Source of the DNA: Thiothrix subterranea
GTDB lineage: Bacteria > Pseudomonadota > Gammaproteobacteria > Thiotrichales > Thiotrichaceae
NCBI RefSeq assembly: GCF_030930995.1
Contig: NZ_CP133217.1
Location: 992,001 to 1,056,000, forward strand
DNA length: 64,000 nt
Direction: 5' to 3'
Shown here: positions 1 to 7,136 of the stretch, one piece after another
How the letters are laid out: every line of letters begins with the position of its first letter
Numbering within the stretch: position 1 is the stretch's first letter
Notes under the pieces: generated by a model
Told to the model about the DNA's origin: nothing
What the model saw: the letters and a program-made list of their open reading frames with translations, nothing else
The model's database searches: none
Program-made: the position numbers and the translations under genes

Positions 1-126
1 GAGGATCAGGCTGCAAATGCCTGCCAGCAATACTTTTCTTGTGTCTGTCGAACGCAGCATACCCGCACCTGATCCTTGTGATTGGCCAACGCGGATAATG
101 GCACAAAATATTGTTGCAGTGCGCTA

Positions 127-471
127 CTATTTGCTGCTCAAATCTTGATGGCAAGTCATCAGGTGATCGAGCTGTATGATAAGTCGCTGACACTGCAAAG
201 TTTGTTGTGCAGCATGGCTTTTGTCAGTGCGGATATTAGCACTGATATTTTCAATGGTTCGCTCTATCTGATGACAAATTGATTCAATTTCTTGAGAAGA
301 ATTGTCGATAGAGATAACAGGTGGTGCTTCATGAACATTATCTGACGGTAATTGTTCAATTTCCGTTTCTGCTGCTTGAAGCGGAATCTGGACAATGACA
401 TCTGAACCATGCTGGATTGATTCTTTTCGAGAAAAAATCAATCTATAAAACCATTGAAAAAAAGCGCTCAT
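127..471 (-). CDS. Hypothetical protein, last gene of NERD operon
   Basis: 114-residue protein that I do not recognise. The N-terminus (FFQWFYRLIFSRKE) is aromatic and hydrophobic followed by basic residues, so it could be a membrane-associating amphipathic helix. The rest is polar and predicted helical, with no cysteine cluster or catalytic motif. The start is supported by an AGGAAG ribosome-binding site about 8 nt upstream, lying in the 13-nt gap after the NERD gene. The tight spacing and shared strand make it the last gene of a four-gene operon. Function unknown. I see no supported gene in the 126 bases downstream, at the window edge. Confidence 0.6.
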   Translation of the reverse strand: MSAFFQWFYRLIFSRKESIQHGSDVIVQIPLQAAETEIEQLPSDNVHEAPPVISIDNSSQEIESICHQIERTIENISANIRTDKSHAAQQTLQCQRLIIQLDHLMTCHQDLSSK

Positions 472-484
472 TTTATTGCTTCCT

Positions 485-1663
485 TTATGCTATTTCTACC
501 TCAAGAATGGAGGCTAGTCTTACTAGTTTTGATTTTAATTCTTGTTGGTTTTTTTCAATATTGTGCAGCGAGCTTTTGATCATTTCCTCTTCTGCCTTTA
601 ACTTTATGACTTTAGAGCGACTGTACAGTTCATCAGCATCATGTGCAGTGCTCTTATTAATTCCTTGACCTAAATTTGATACTATGCGGCTTATCACTTC
701 ACGATGTTGATTAATAAAGTCATTATTATCAATTTCTGGGGAGATTTTTTCATTTATTAAATTGATTTCATTTTGTAAAGAATTCACATCTTGTGATTTT
801 TTATATTTTTCATTCTCAAGCGAAAAATAATGCTGCAAAATGGAGTCGACTACATTTTTAATTTTAGCTTCATCAGGTTCAACTACTGCGACAGGTTCAA
901 TTCCTATAACAGATTCAACTACTATAACAGGTTCAACTACTGCAACAGGTTCAACTACTACAACAGGTTCAACTACTACAACAGGTTCAACTACTGCAAC
1001 AGGTTCAACTACTGCAACAGGTTCACGACTTAGAATGGATCTAACTATAGCTTGTTGATGAGTAGAGAGTGAAAAATGCCATGATGGCTCAAAAAATTTC
1101 TGTAATCTTTTTTCAATTATCACATCATTATCTTTATTAAGTGAGTTTATTTCATCTGCGAATAAAACACGCGATTTTGAAATATGTGCAGTGCCATTTT
1201 GAATTTTATGACCTTGTAGTTGATTTTCTTTTATGTTTGTTAAAATAATGCAGTGATTTAATGGGAATATTAATTTTCCATTAAACCTTGGGTTGTCGTT
1301 TTCAGTTAGCTCTTTTGATAGAGAGTGAGTTATTAACTTGCGACTGATTTTATGCTGATAATCTCTAACTTGTTTAAGTGGATGTGTTTGAGCTTCTATT
1401 GGAGATTCCAAATCATAAGCTCTGCGTTTAAAATTAATTATGTTTTGATCTCCGTCAATGATGTTCTCAATGATCCATGATTTTACTTCAATAACTAGAA
1501 TGCCAAAGCGAGGAGAAAACACAATGAAATCAGGTCGCCTACCTTCAATCTCTGGTTCATGCAGTATAATACAGTCATCAGGTAGTCTTGTTAGTAAGTT
1601 AAACACACTTTGCTCAGCATGATTTCCATTAAAGCAAGGGGATTCTGGTATAAGAATTGGCAT
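485..1663 (-). CDS. NERD-domain (nuclease-related) protein with EPVxVV repeats
   Basis: 392 residues. The N-terminal 150 or so match the nuclease-related domain: an Asp in GRRPDFIVFSP followed by the E-V-K signature in GILVIEVKSW, the layout of restriction-like endonuclease active sites. Residues 214-263 are eight tandem hexapeptides of the form E-P-V-x-V-V. The remaining 130 residues are charged and helical, probably coiled coil. A strong GAGGAG site 8 nt before the ATG lies inside the end of the upstream gene, and the two genes are 1 nt apart, so translation is probably coupled. NERD domains are usually fused to helicases or kinases; no such partner is present here. The nuclease role is inferred from the motif alone. 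Confidence 0.75.
   Translation of the reverse strand: MPILIPESPCFNGNHAEQSVFNLLTRLPDDCIILHEPEIEGRRPDFIVFSPRFGILVIEVKSWIIENIIDGDQNIINFKRRAYDLESPIEAQTHPLKQVRDYQHKISRKLITHSLSKELTENDNPRFNGKLIFPLNHCIILTNIKENQLQGHKIQNGTAHISKSRVLFADEINSLNKDNDVIIEKRLQKFFEPSWHFSLSTHQQAIVRSILSREPVAVVEPVAVVEPVVVVEPVVVVEPVAVVEPVIVVESVIGIEPVAVVEPDEAKIKNVVDSILQHYFSLENEKYKKSQDVNSLQNEINLINEKISPEIDNNDFINQHREVISRIVSNLGQGINKSTAHDADELYSRSKVIKLKAEEEMIKSSLHNIEKNQQELKSKLVRLASILEVEIA
875..1024 (-). repeat. 18-bp coding tandem repeat (8 units)
   Basis: Eight in-frame 18-bp units, nearly identical at the DNA level, encode EPVAVV/EPVVVV/EPVIVV and one degenerate ESVIGI, ending with an extra E-P. The low divergence between units points to recent slippage expansion. 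In the protein it forms an extended Pro/Val linker between the nuclease-like domain and the C-terminal helical region. Confidence 0.9.
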
Positions 1664-1664
1664 G

Positions 1665-2615
1665 TTAAATCTCCTCGTTGACTAGATTTTCATTGATGAC
1701 ATCATTGATACGTTTGGTTTTTTCTTCAAGAGCAATTCCAGTTTTCATATTCTCTACAAGGCTTTCAAGTGCTATTGCATATTTAACTTTTATTTCAATA
1801 AAATCCACTTCGTCTTTCAGTGTTTTGGTGGCAGCAAGTCCATTTTCTAACTGATGAGCTTTTATCAGTGAAAATGCGTCTTCAACTTTATGAGTCACAA
1901 TAGCATGATGTTTGGTATCAATGGTTGTGATAACCTTGTCTACTTCCGTATTAGCCGCTGTTTCATTAGGCAAATCATCATCATAGCTGGTTGGGCTTTT
2001 ATGCTCTAATAAGCTGTAATATTCCTTGATGTCTTGACGGTATTGCTTTATTGCGTTTCTTAGGTTTTTTCTGGATATTTTGTTTTCAGATGATTGGCTA
2101 ATCAATGTATCAATGGCTTGTTTTATTTTTGCTTCAACACTGTCCGGGTTTTGTTTAATAAAGTCATCGAAATTGAACTCTGCTGTTTCTTCTTCGCTTA
2201 GTGTTTCTGCGCTTGATGCTTCTTCTTGCGTTATTTTCGATAACTGCTTCGAGTTATCTTTAAGTTCGTTAAAAGTGAGTTTGGCTTTCAACGTATCGGC
2301 TTTCCAAGTTTGGAAAGCATCATGATTGCCGACAAATAGGAGTATTTTCTCTTGGTTTTTCTTTGCGACGACAAAACGGCATGTCTTTGATAAACGATAT
2401 ATTTCGTATAACTTCCCAGATATGCCTTGGATTTCTGCTGTTTTTAATTTATCTATGATGGTGGATTCATTAAAAATATCACTTTCTTGTGATTTTGCCA
2501 TAATTGCTAAAGCAATCATAGCAGAACGGCGATAATCACCATCCTGTTGATAGAGTTCATGGACTGAACGAACAAAACTGTTATGCTTATAATATATCAT
2601 TGGGGTGACACTCAT
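1665..2615 (-). CDS. Hypothetical protein, possible RelE/ParE-like N-terminal domain and coiled coil
   Basis: 316 residues. The first 115 or so contain a helix-rich start followed by KLYEIYRLSKTCRFVVAKK and ILLFVGNHDAFQTW. This resembles the beta-strand core and terminal 'VGxHDxxxxW' strand seen in RelE/ParE-like domains at the N-terminus of some UvrD-type helicases. That match is from memory and is an inference. Residues 120-316 are strongly charged and helical with no helicase motifs. There is no convincing ribosome-binding site before the ATG; a hairpin sits just upstream. The second gene of the operon, its stop is 1 nt from the NERD gene start. If the similarity holds, it could be a regulator, or an RNA- or protein-binding partner of the nuclease. 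Confidence 0.55.
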   Translation of the reverse strand: MSVTPMIYYKHNSFVRSVHELYQQDGDYRRSAMIALAIMAKSQESDIFNESTIIDKLKTAEIQGISGKLYEIYRLSKTCRFVVAKKNQEKILLFVGNHDAFQTWKADTLKAKLTFNELKDNSKQLSKITQEEASSAETLSEEETAEFNFDDFIKQNPDSVEAKIKQAIDTLISQSSENKISRKNLRNAIKQYRQDIKEYYSLLEHKSPTSYDDDLPNETAANTEVDKVITTIDTKHHAIVTHKVEDAFSLIKAHQLENGLAATKTLKDEVDFIEIKVKYAIALESLVENMKTGIALEEKTKRINDVINENLVNEEI

Positions 2616-2624
2616 TATTTAAAT

Positions 2625-2658
2625 AACCTAAAGCCATGTGGGGTCGTGACTTTAGGTT
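2625..2658 (-). promoter_or_regulatory. Intercistronic hairpin before the 316-residue gene
   Basis: Perfect 9-bp inverted repeat (AACCTAAAG / CTTTAGGTT) with a 16-nt loop, in the 99-bp gap between the first two genes of the NERD operon. It ends about 9 nt before the ATG at 2615, where a ribosome-binding site would be expected. No T-run follows on the minus strand, so it is not a standard terminator. It may act in RNA processing, protein binding or translational control. Confidence 0.4.
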
Positions 2659-2714
2659 AGAATCAACGATGTAATCTGACTAGGGGCAGATTATGTTTTT
2701 ACAAAAGCAGAAAT

Positions 2715-3398
2715 TTAGTATTGATTCATAATGTCTTCTGCTTCCTTGATTTCGTTGTAAATTTTTTTGTCGAGCCGGGCTTGCTCTCTCGCTTGCCTTA
2801 TCCTTTCGTCTCTGTATTGCATCAAACCTAAAATTTTAGGCTCTGCGGCGTCGCATTTATTTTTTAATTTGTTGTAATCAGCGTGAATAGCAAAGAGCTG
2901 CTCGATGGTGCTGGTATAGTCAAATTGCAAAGTTAATAATTCGGTATCTCGTTTGAGATTGTCGAGAGATATCTTTGCCATGAGTGGGTTAGTACGAATA
3001 TTTTGGCTAATGTGAAAAGCATGTCCCTTGATGCTTTTGCAGGTTTCTGTTTCAATGCTATTGAAAATGGCTTCTTTGTCATTTTTACAATCACTACTGA
3101 AAACAATGTTTTTAATGGCTTGTATTTCTTGTTTCTTCTGTTGGCAGATTTTGTGGAGATTAGAATATTTAACTCTAAGATCTTCCCTCATTCTCTGGTT
3201 GTTCTCATGTTCTTCTTTTAGTCTTATTATACTACTGTCATCAAAGGTAATTTCTTCTTCATCTGATGTGGCATGTGTTTCATTGAAAATGTCTGAACCA
3301 ATGTCATCTTCCATTTCGTTCCATTCTGATTGATTATTTTTTATGATGTCATCAATATTGATGTCATCAAGATTAATATTTTCGTTGTGGTCGTTCAT
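2715..3398 (-). CDS. Hypothetical acidic coiled-coil protein, first gene of NERD operon
   Basis: 227 residues from the chosen start; an upstream ATG at 3410 would add four. The ATG at 3398 is preferred because GAGG lies 6 nt before it, while the upstream one has no ribosome-binding site. The first 65 residues are very acidic and Asn/Asp-rich (INLDDINIDDII, SDEEEITFDD). The rest is helical with heptad-like spacing, including an Arg/Lys-rich stretch near the C-terminus (RDERIRQAREQARLDKK). No family recognised. Position as first gene, with an AT-rich upstream region to 3493, makes the operon promoter likely to lie there. Confidence 0.55.
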   Translation of the reverse strand: MNDHNENINLDDINIDDIIKNNQSEWNEMEDDIGSDIFNETHATSDEEEITFDDSSIIRLKEEHENNQRMREDLRVKYSNLHKICQQKKQEIQAIKNIVFSSDCKNDKEAIFNSIETETCKSIKGHAFHISQNIRTNPLMAKISLDNLKRDTELLTLQFDYTSTIEQLFAIHADYNKLKNKCDAAEPKILGLMQYRDERIRQAREQARLDKKIYNEIKEAEDIMNQY

Positions 3399-3493
3399 GT
3401 TAAGCCTCATTATGATTATGTTATTAAGTAAGTTATAGTTTAGTTTTTACTGTTGGTTCTATCAACTGGCATCAGATAAATGGTTTGCTATTT

Positions 3494-5002
3494 TTACAGC
3501 GCCGCGAGGCGATCCAACGCTCGATAACTTAGGGCTTCGGTCAAATGCACGGTGCGAATTTCAGCGCTTTCCGCAAGGTCGGCAATGGTTCGCGCTACTT
3601 TGAGGATGCGGTGATACGCCCGTGCGGAAAGTTTGAAACGTTCCATCGCCGCATTCAGCAATTTTTGGTCTTTGTCGTTCAGGACGCAATGCTGATCCAC
3701 ATCGCGCCCACTCAGGGCATTATTGATCTTGCCTTGGCGGGCGTGTTGGCGGGAACGTGCCGCTTCGACCCGTTGGCGCACCACCGCGCTGGTTTCGCCC
3801 TGTTTTAAGGATTGCAGGTCATCTTGTTTGACCCGTGGCACTTCGATTTGCAAGTCGATGCGATCTAAAAACGGTGCAGAAATGCGGCTGCGGTGTTTGC
3901 GTTGGCGTTCCGGGCTGCATTCGCAATTGTCGCGCAAGTCACAGGCACGCCCTTGCGGACACGGGTTCATGGCGGCGACGAGCTGGAATTTGGCGGGGTA
4001 AGTGGCTTGGCGGGCAGCGCGGGAGAGCGTGATCTTGCCGGTTTCCAAGGGTTCGCGCAGTACGTCGAGTACCGTGCGGTCGAATTCAGTGAGTTCGTCG
4101 AGAAACAAAATGCCGTGGTGCGCAAGGGAAATTTCCCCCGGTTTGACTTGCGAACCACCGCCAACCAAGGCTACGCCGGAGGAGGTATGGTGCGGTTCGC
4201 GCACTTGGCGTTGCCCCCAGCGGCTGGCTTCAAAACCGTGATGGCTGATCGAGGCAATCGCGGCGGATTCCAGCGCTTCGTCTTCGGACAGTGGAGGCAA
4301 AATCGTGGCAAGGCGGTTGGCGAGCATGGTTTTACCGGTTCCCGGTGGCCCGACCATCAACAAATTGTGACCGCCAGCAGCGGCAATTTCCAGCGCACGG
4401 CGTGCCATGAATTGCCCCTTCACATCGCTGAGATCGAAAGGGTAAGTGGTCTCGGTGGTTTCAATGTGTTGTTCCCAGCGCACCAGCGGCTCACTGCCGT
4501 GTAAGTGCTCCACCACTTCGCTGAGGGTATTGGCGGCAAAAACCTTCAAGCCTTTGATCAAACTGGCTTCGGCAGCATTGTCTTGCGGCACGATCAACGC
4601 ACGTCCGGCTTGCAGGGCAGCAAACGCGGTGGGCAATACCCCGCGTACCGGGCGCAATTGCCCGCCTAAGGACAATTCACCGATGAATTCGTAGCCCTGC
4701 AATACGTCGTGGGGCAATTGCTCACTTGCCGCCAACATCCCAATCGCAATCGGCAAATCGAATCGCCCGCCATCTTTGGGAATATCCGCCGGAGCGAGAT
4801 TAATGGTGACACGCCGCACCGGAAAGTTGAATTCGGAGTTGGTCATGGCGGCTTTGACGCGATCCCTGCTTTCTTTCACGGCAGTTTCGGGCAAGCCGAC
4901 GATGGAAACACCGGGCAGACCATTGGCGAGGTGCACTTCGACGCTCACTAAGGGGGCATCCAGCCCGTTATTGGTGCGGCTGTAAACGATGGCTAAGCTC
5001 AT
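3494..5002 (-). CDS. yifB: YifB family Mg-chelatase-like AAA+ ATPase (ComM homologue)
   Basis: 502 residues, normal for the family. The N-terminal 'subunit ChlI' domain (residues 1-165) contains VSIVGLPETAVKESRDRV. The AAA+ module has Walker A GPPGTGKT near residue 220, Walker B ILFLDELTEF, and AMNPCPQG with the Cys-rich stretch (CDLRDNCEC) typical of YifB. The C-terminal Mg_chelatase_C domain ends with SYRALDRLA. In Vibrio and Haemophilus, ComM is a hexameric helicase that promotes branch migration during natural transformation. That role here is by homology. It stands alone, divergent from the gene at 5244. Confidence 0.93.
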   Translation of the reverse strand: MSLAIVYSRTNNGLDAPLVSVEVHLANGLPGVSIVGLPETAVKESRDRVKAAMTNSEFNFPVRRVTINLAPADIPKDGGRFDLPIAIGMLAASEQLPHDVLQGYEFIGELSLGGQLRPVRGVLPTAFAALQAGRALIVPQDNAAEASLIKGLKVFAANTLSEVVEHLHGSEPLVRWEQHIETTETTYPFDLSDVKGQFMARRALEIAAAGGHNLLMVGPPGTGKTMLANRLATILPPLSEDEALESAAIASISHHGFEASRWGQRQVREPHHTSSGVALVGGGSQVKPGEISLAHHGILFLDELTEFDRTVLDVLREPLETGKITLSRAARQATYPAKFQLVAAMNPCPQGRACDLRDNCECSPERQRKHRSRISAPFLDRIDLQIEVPRVKQDDLQSLKQGETSAVVRQRVEAARSRQHARQGKINNALSGRDVDQHCVLNDKDQKLLNAAMERFKLSARAYHRILKVARTIADLAESAEIRTVHLTEALSYRALDRLAAL

Positions 5003-5243
5003 AATTATTATTGCTGACTATTGGTGAGGAAATGGCATTAATTCTGCGTTTTTTACGCGATTTGCTCAAACAAAGTCGACAAAAGGTGAATGGCGAAACT
5101 GGCACACAAGTTGCTTAAACACAACACGACGCGACTATCGCTTTTTTCGGCACGATTGTGAAATCAATCACGGTTTTTGCAGTCGAAACGTTTTATAACG
5201 TGGTAAATACACAATACTTAAACAAGATATAAGGTAAAACAAC

Positions 5244-5624
5244 ATGAGCGACACTAACGATACCAACGGGCAGTCTCAAAGTATCTCTAGCACTACCCCC
5301 TACCCAAAAGCCAGCCACATTTGCACCCGCCACGGCACGGCAACGACTGAGCAAGGGCAACGCAAAGTGTATGCACGCCATACTTTTATCACCCGTGATC
5401 CGCACGATAAAGTGCTGCAATATTACAGCGAACAATTTGGGGAGCCACGTGAGCAAGCAGGTGCTGTCTGTTGGCAACAGGAAACCCAAAACGGTAAGCA
5501 ACATATTTTGGTGGAATTAACCCTGGAAACACCTGCGCAATCCGATCAACTCAAATCACAGGAACCAGGGCAAACCTTGATTAAATCTTACCGTGTGGTC
5601 ACATCCGGTAATCAGGCGAGCTGA
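5244..5624 (+). CDS. Hypothetical protein
   Basis: 126 residues with no recognised domain. The first 20 are Ser/Thr/Asn-rich and probably disordered. The middle (FITRDPHDKVLQYYSEQFGE) and the strand-rich C-terminal half resemble a small alpha/beta fold, perhaps lipid- or stress-related, but I cannot name a family. An AAGG motif about 9 nt before the ATG supports the start. It is followed 8 nt after the stop by a strong bidirectional terminator, so it is monocistronic. No signal peptide or membrane segment. Confidence 0.65.
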   Translation: MSDTNDTNGQSQSISSTTPYPKASHICTRHGTATTEQGQRKVYARHTFITRDPHDKVLQYYSEQFGEPREQAGAVCWQQETQNGKQHILVELTLETPAQSDQLKSQEPGQTLIKSYRVVTSGNQAS

Positions 5625-5631
5625 AAAACAA

Positions 5632-5670
5632 AAAGGGTTGCATCCGAATGAATGCAACCCTTTGTTTTGT
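5632..5670. terminator. Bidirectional rho-independent terminator
   Basis: A perfect 12-bp stem (AAAGGGTTGCAT / ATGCAACCCTTT) with an 8-nt loop. TTTGTTTTGT follows on the plus strand, and on the minus strand TTTTTGTTTTTC follows. It would end both the 5244-5624 transcript and the tRNA-Lys transcript arriving from the other side. Confidence 0.88.
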
Positions 5671-5671
5671 A

Positions 5672-5747
5672 TGGTGGGACATGTGCGACTCGAACGCACG
5701 ACCATCCAATTAAAAGTCGGGTGCTCTACCAACTGAGCTAATGTCCC
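5672..5747 (-). tRNA. tRNA-Lys (UUU)
   Basis: 76 nt with a genomically encoded CCA end. The acceptor stem GGGACAT pairs with ATGTCCC. The D arm is GCTC-AGTTGGTA-GAGC, the anticodon loop CTTTTAA gives anticodon TTT, and the T arm GTGCG-TTCGAGT-CGCAC is intact. The anticodon stem has a G-U pair and one mismatch at 27-43. A TATAAT box lies 13 nt upstream. Confidence 0.96.
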
Positions 5748-5760
5748 GTGAGAGAGCGCT

Positions 5761-5788
5761 ATTATAAGGAAAGACCTTTAGCTTGCAA
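5761..5788 (-). promoter_or_regulatory. Promoter of tRNA-Lys
   Basis: On the minus strand, a perfect TATAAT (5761-5766) lies 16 bp downstream of TTGCAA (5783-5788, 4 of 6 bases of the -35 consensus). The expected start point is near 5754, about 7 nt before the mature tRNA. The bases between the -10 and the start (AGCGCTC) are GC-rich, as in stringently controlled stable-RNA promoters. Confidence 0.7.
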
Positions 5789-5806
5789 GCCTTTTTTCAG
5801 TTTACG

Positions 5807-7072
5807 TTAAACTTTTTCAAGTTTGCGCAATGATTCGGGCAAAAGCTTTAAATCGACCAAGCCAGTGATTAAGGCTTTGCCAAAGCTGGCCTCCTCCTCA
5901 TACATCATTTTGTAGAATTGCACTTTCATGGTGAGCGCACTGCCCAACACAATACCAGCAAAGGCGATGAACGAACCAATCGCGAGGGTAGAAACGCCGG
6001 TAATGGCTTGACCAACCGTGCAGCCCATCGCCAAAACCCCGCCGATCCCCATCAGTGCCGCGCCCAATACATGGTTGATGACATCACTTACTGATGCAAA
6101 CCATTCGATGCGGAAAGTGCGGCTCACCAATGCCCACGCTAAAGAGCCTGCCATTACGCCAAAGAAAGCCATGACGCCAAAAGTCAGCAGGCTGCTATTG
6201 AAACCACCTGCGGTGTAACCCACTGCCTGAGCCATTGGATTAATGAAAGTGAAGGATTGTGCTCCCAGTGCTGCGCCAATGGCGGGTTTACCTTCCTCCG
6301 ATTCTGCCAGCATGTCCCACTCACCGTAATACTGGGTAAGCGGGTAAGGCTGTTCGTCGATAGTCACCACGATATTGCTGGTGACATACCACGCGGCTAA
6401 CACGCACAAACCCACGGCAATGCCGCCGAGTGCGAAATCACTGCTGCTGCGGAAATCTTTGGATTTGAACGCCAGCCACACTAAAAACAGTCCGATAATT
6501 AAACCAATGACCAAGCGTGCGATTAATGCATTGTCTTCGCCTGCAATGACACTGCCTAAATCTTGGGAATTACCCATGTTCACCGCCAAGGGGTTGAGCC
6601 AAGGGTAGAACAGTACGGAATACAAGGTTTTATCTGAGCCGGGGAACGGGTTTAGCATGAAATACGCTACCACCCCGATAATCAGGAAGACGAAAATGGA
6701 TTTGAGATTACCAGCACCAATGCGTACCAAGCACTTATTGCCGCAACCACCGGCGATGGTCATACCGATGCCGAAGAGGATGCCGCCCAGCAGGTTTTCT
6801 GCCCAGATCAGTTGCCCATTGCGGTAAGGTGGGTAAGAGCCGTTGGCGTTTACCATTCCCGCCATTTCGAGCAAAACTACCCCTAGCAGGGCAACGCCAA
6901 TGGCTAAACCCCACGCGCGGAAACGCCCGGTATCGCCCATATTGATCCAATCGGATACCGCACCCATTGTGCAAAAGTGTGTTTTATTGACGATTGCCCC
7001 CATAATGAAGGCAATCACAAAACCCGCGATCAGCAAAAATGACTGCGCAGATGCAAAATTATCAAACGTCAT
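5807..7072 (-). CDS. YeeE/YedE family sulfur-compound transporter
   Basis: 421 residues, about ten hydrophobic segments, made of two homologous halves. Family signatures are visible in both halves: HFCTMGAVSDWINMGD and GGCGNKCLVRIG in the N-terminal half, and GGVLAMGCTVGQAITG in the C-terminal half. The conserved cysteines in these motifs pass thiosulfate or related sulfur species in characterised members (YeeE/TsuA). Family knowledge places it in the inner membrane; the true substrate cannot be read from sequence. No TusA- or rhodanese-like partner is adjacent. In a sulfur oxidiser it could feed sulfane sulfur to cytoplasmic carriers such as the DsrC-like protein at 46729. Confidence 0.9.
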   Translation of the reverse strand: MTFDNFASAQSFLLIAGFVIAFIMGAIVNKTHFCTMGAVSDWINMGDTGRFRAWGLAIGVALLGVVLLEMAGMVNANGSYPPYRNGQLIWAENLLGGILFGIGMTIAGGCGNKCLVRIGAGNLKSIFVFLIIGVVAYFMLNPFPGSDKTLYSVLFYPWLNPLAVNMGNSQDLGSVIAGEDNALIARLVIGLIIGLFLVWLAFKSKDFRSSSDFALGGIAVGLCVLAAWYVTSNIVVTIDEQPYPLTQYYGEWDMLAESEEGKPAIGAALGAQSFTFINPMAQAVGYTAGGFNSSLLTFGVMAFFGVMAGSLAWALVSRTFRIEWFASVSDVINHVLGAALMGIGGVLAMGCTVGQAITGVSTLAIGSFIAFAGIVLGSALTMKVQFYKMMYEEEASFGKALITGLVDLKLLPESLRKLEKV

Positions 7073-7136
7073 ACTATCTCCTCTAACTGTAGTGCCGAGA
7101 CGATTATAGGTTGATAATTCGCAAAGAAGAAAGCTT

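Noticed and set aside
3-75. GGATCAGG/CCTGATCC inverted repeat at the left edge
   Set aside because: Only 8 bp with a loop near 57 nt; expected by chance and no T-run.
82-282. 66-codon plus-strand open frame
   Set aside because: Mostly antisense to the minus-strand gene at 127-471, with no ribosome-binding site or recognised domain.
3893-4504. 203-codon plus-strand open frame
   Set aside because: Antisense to yifB, whose reading frame is complete and conserved.
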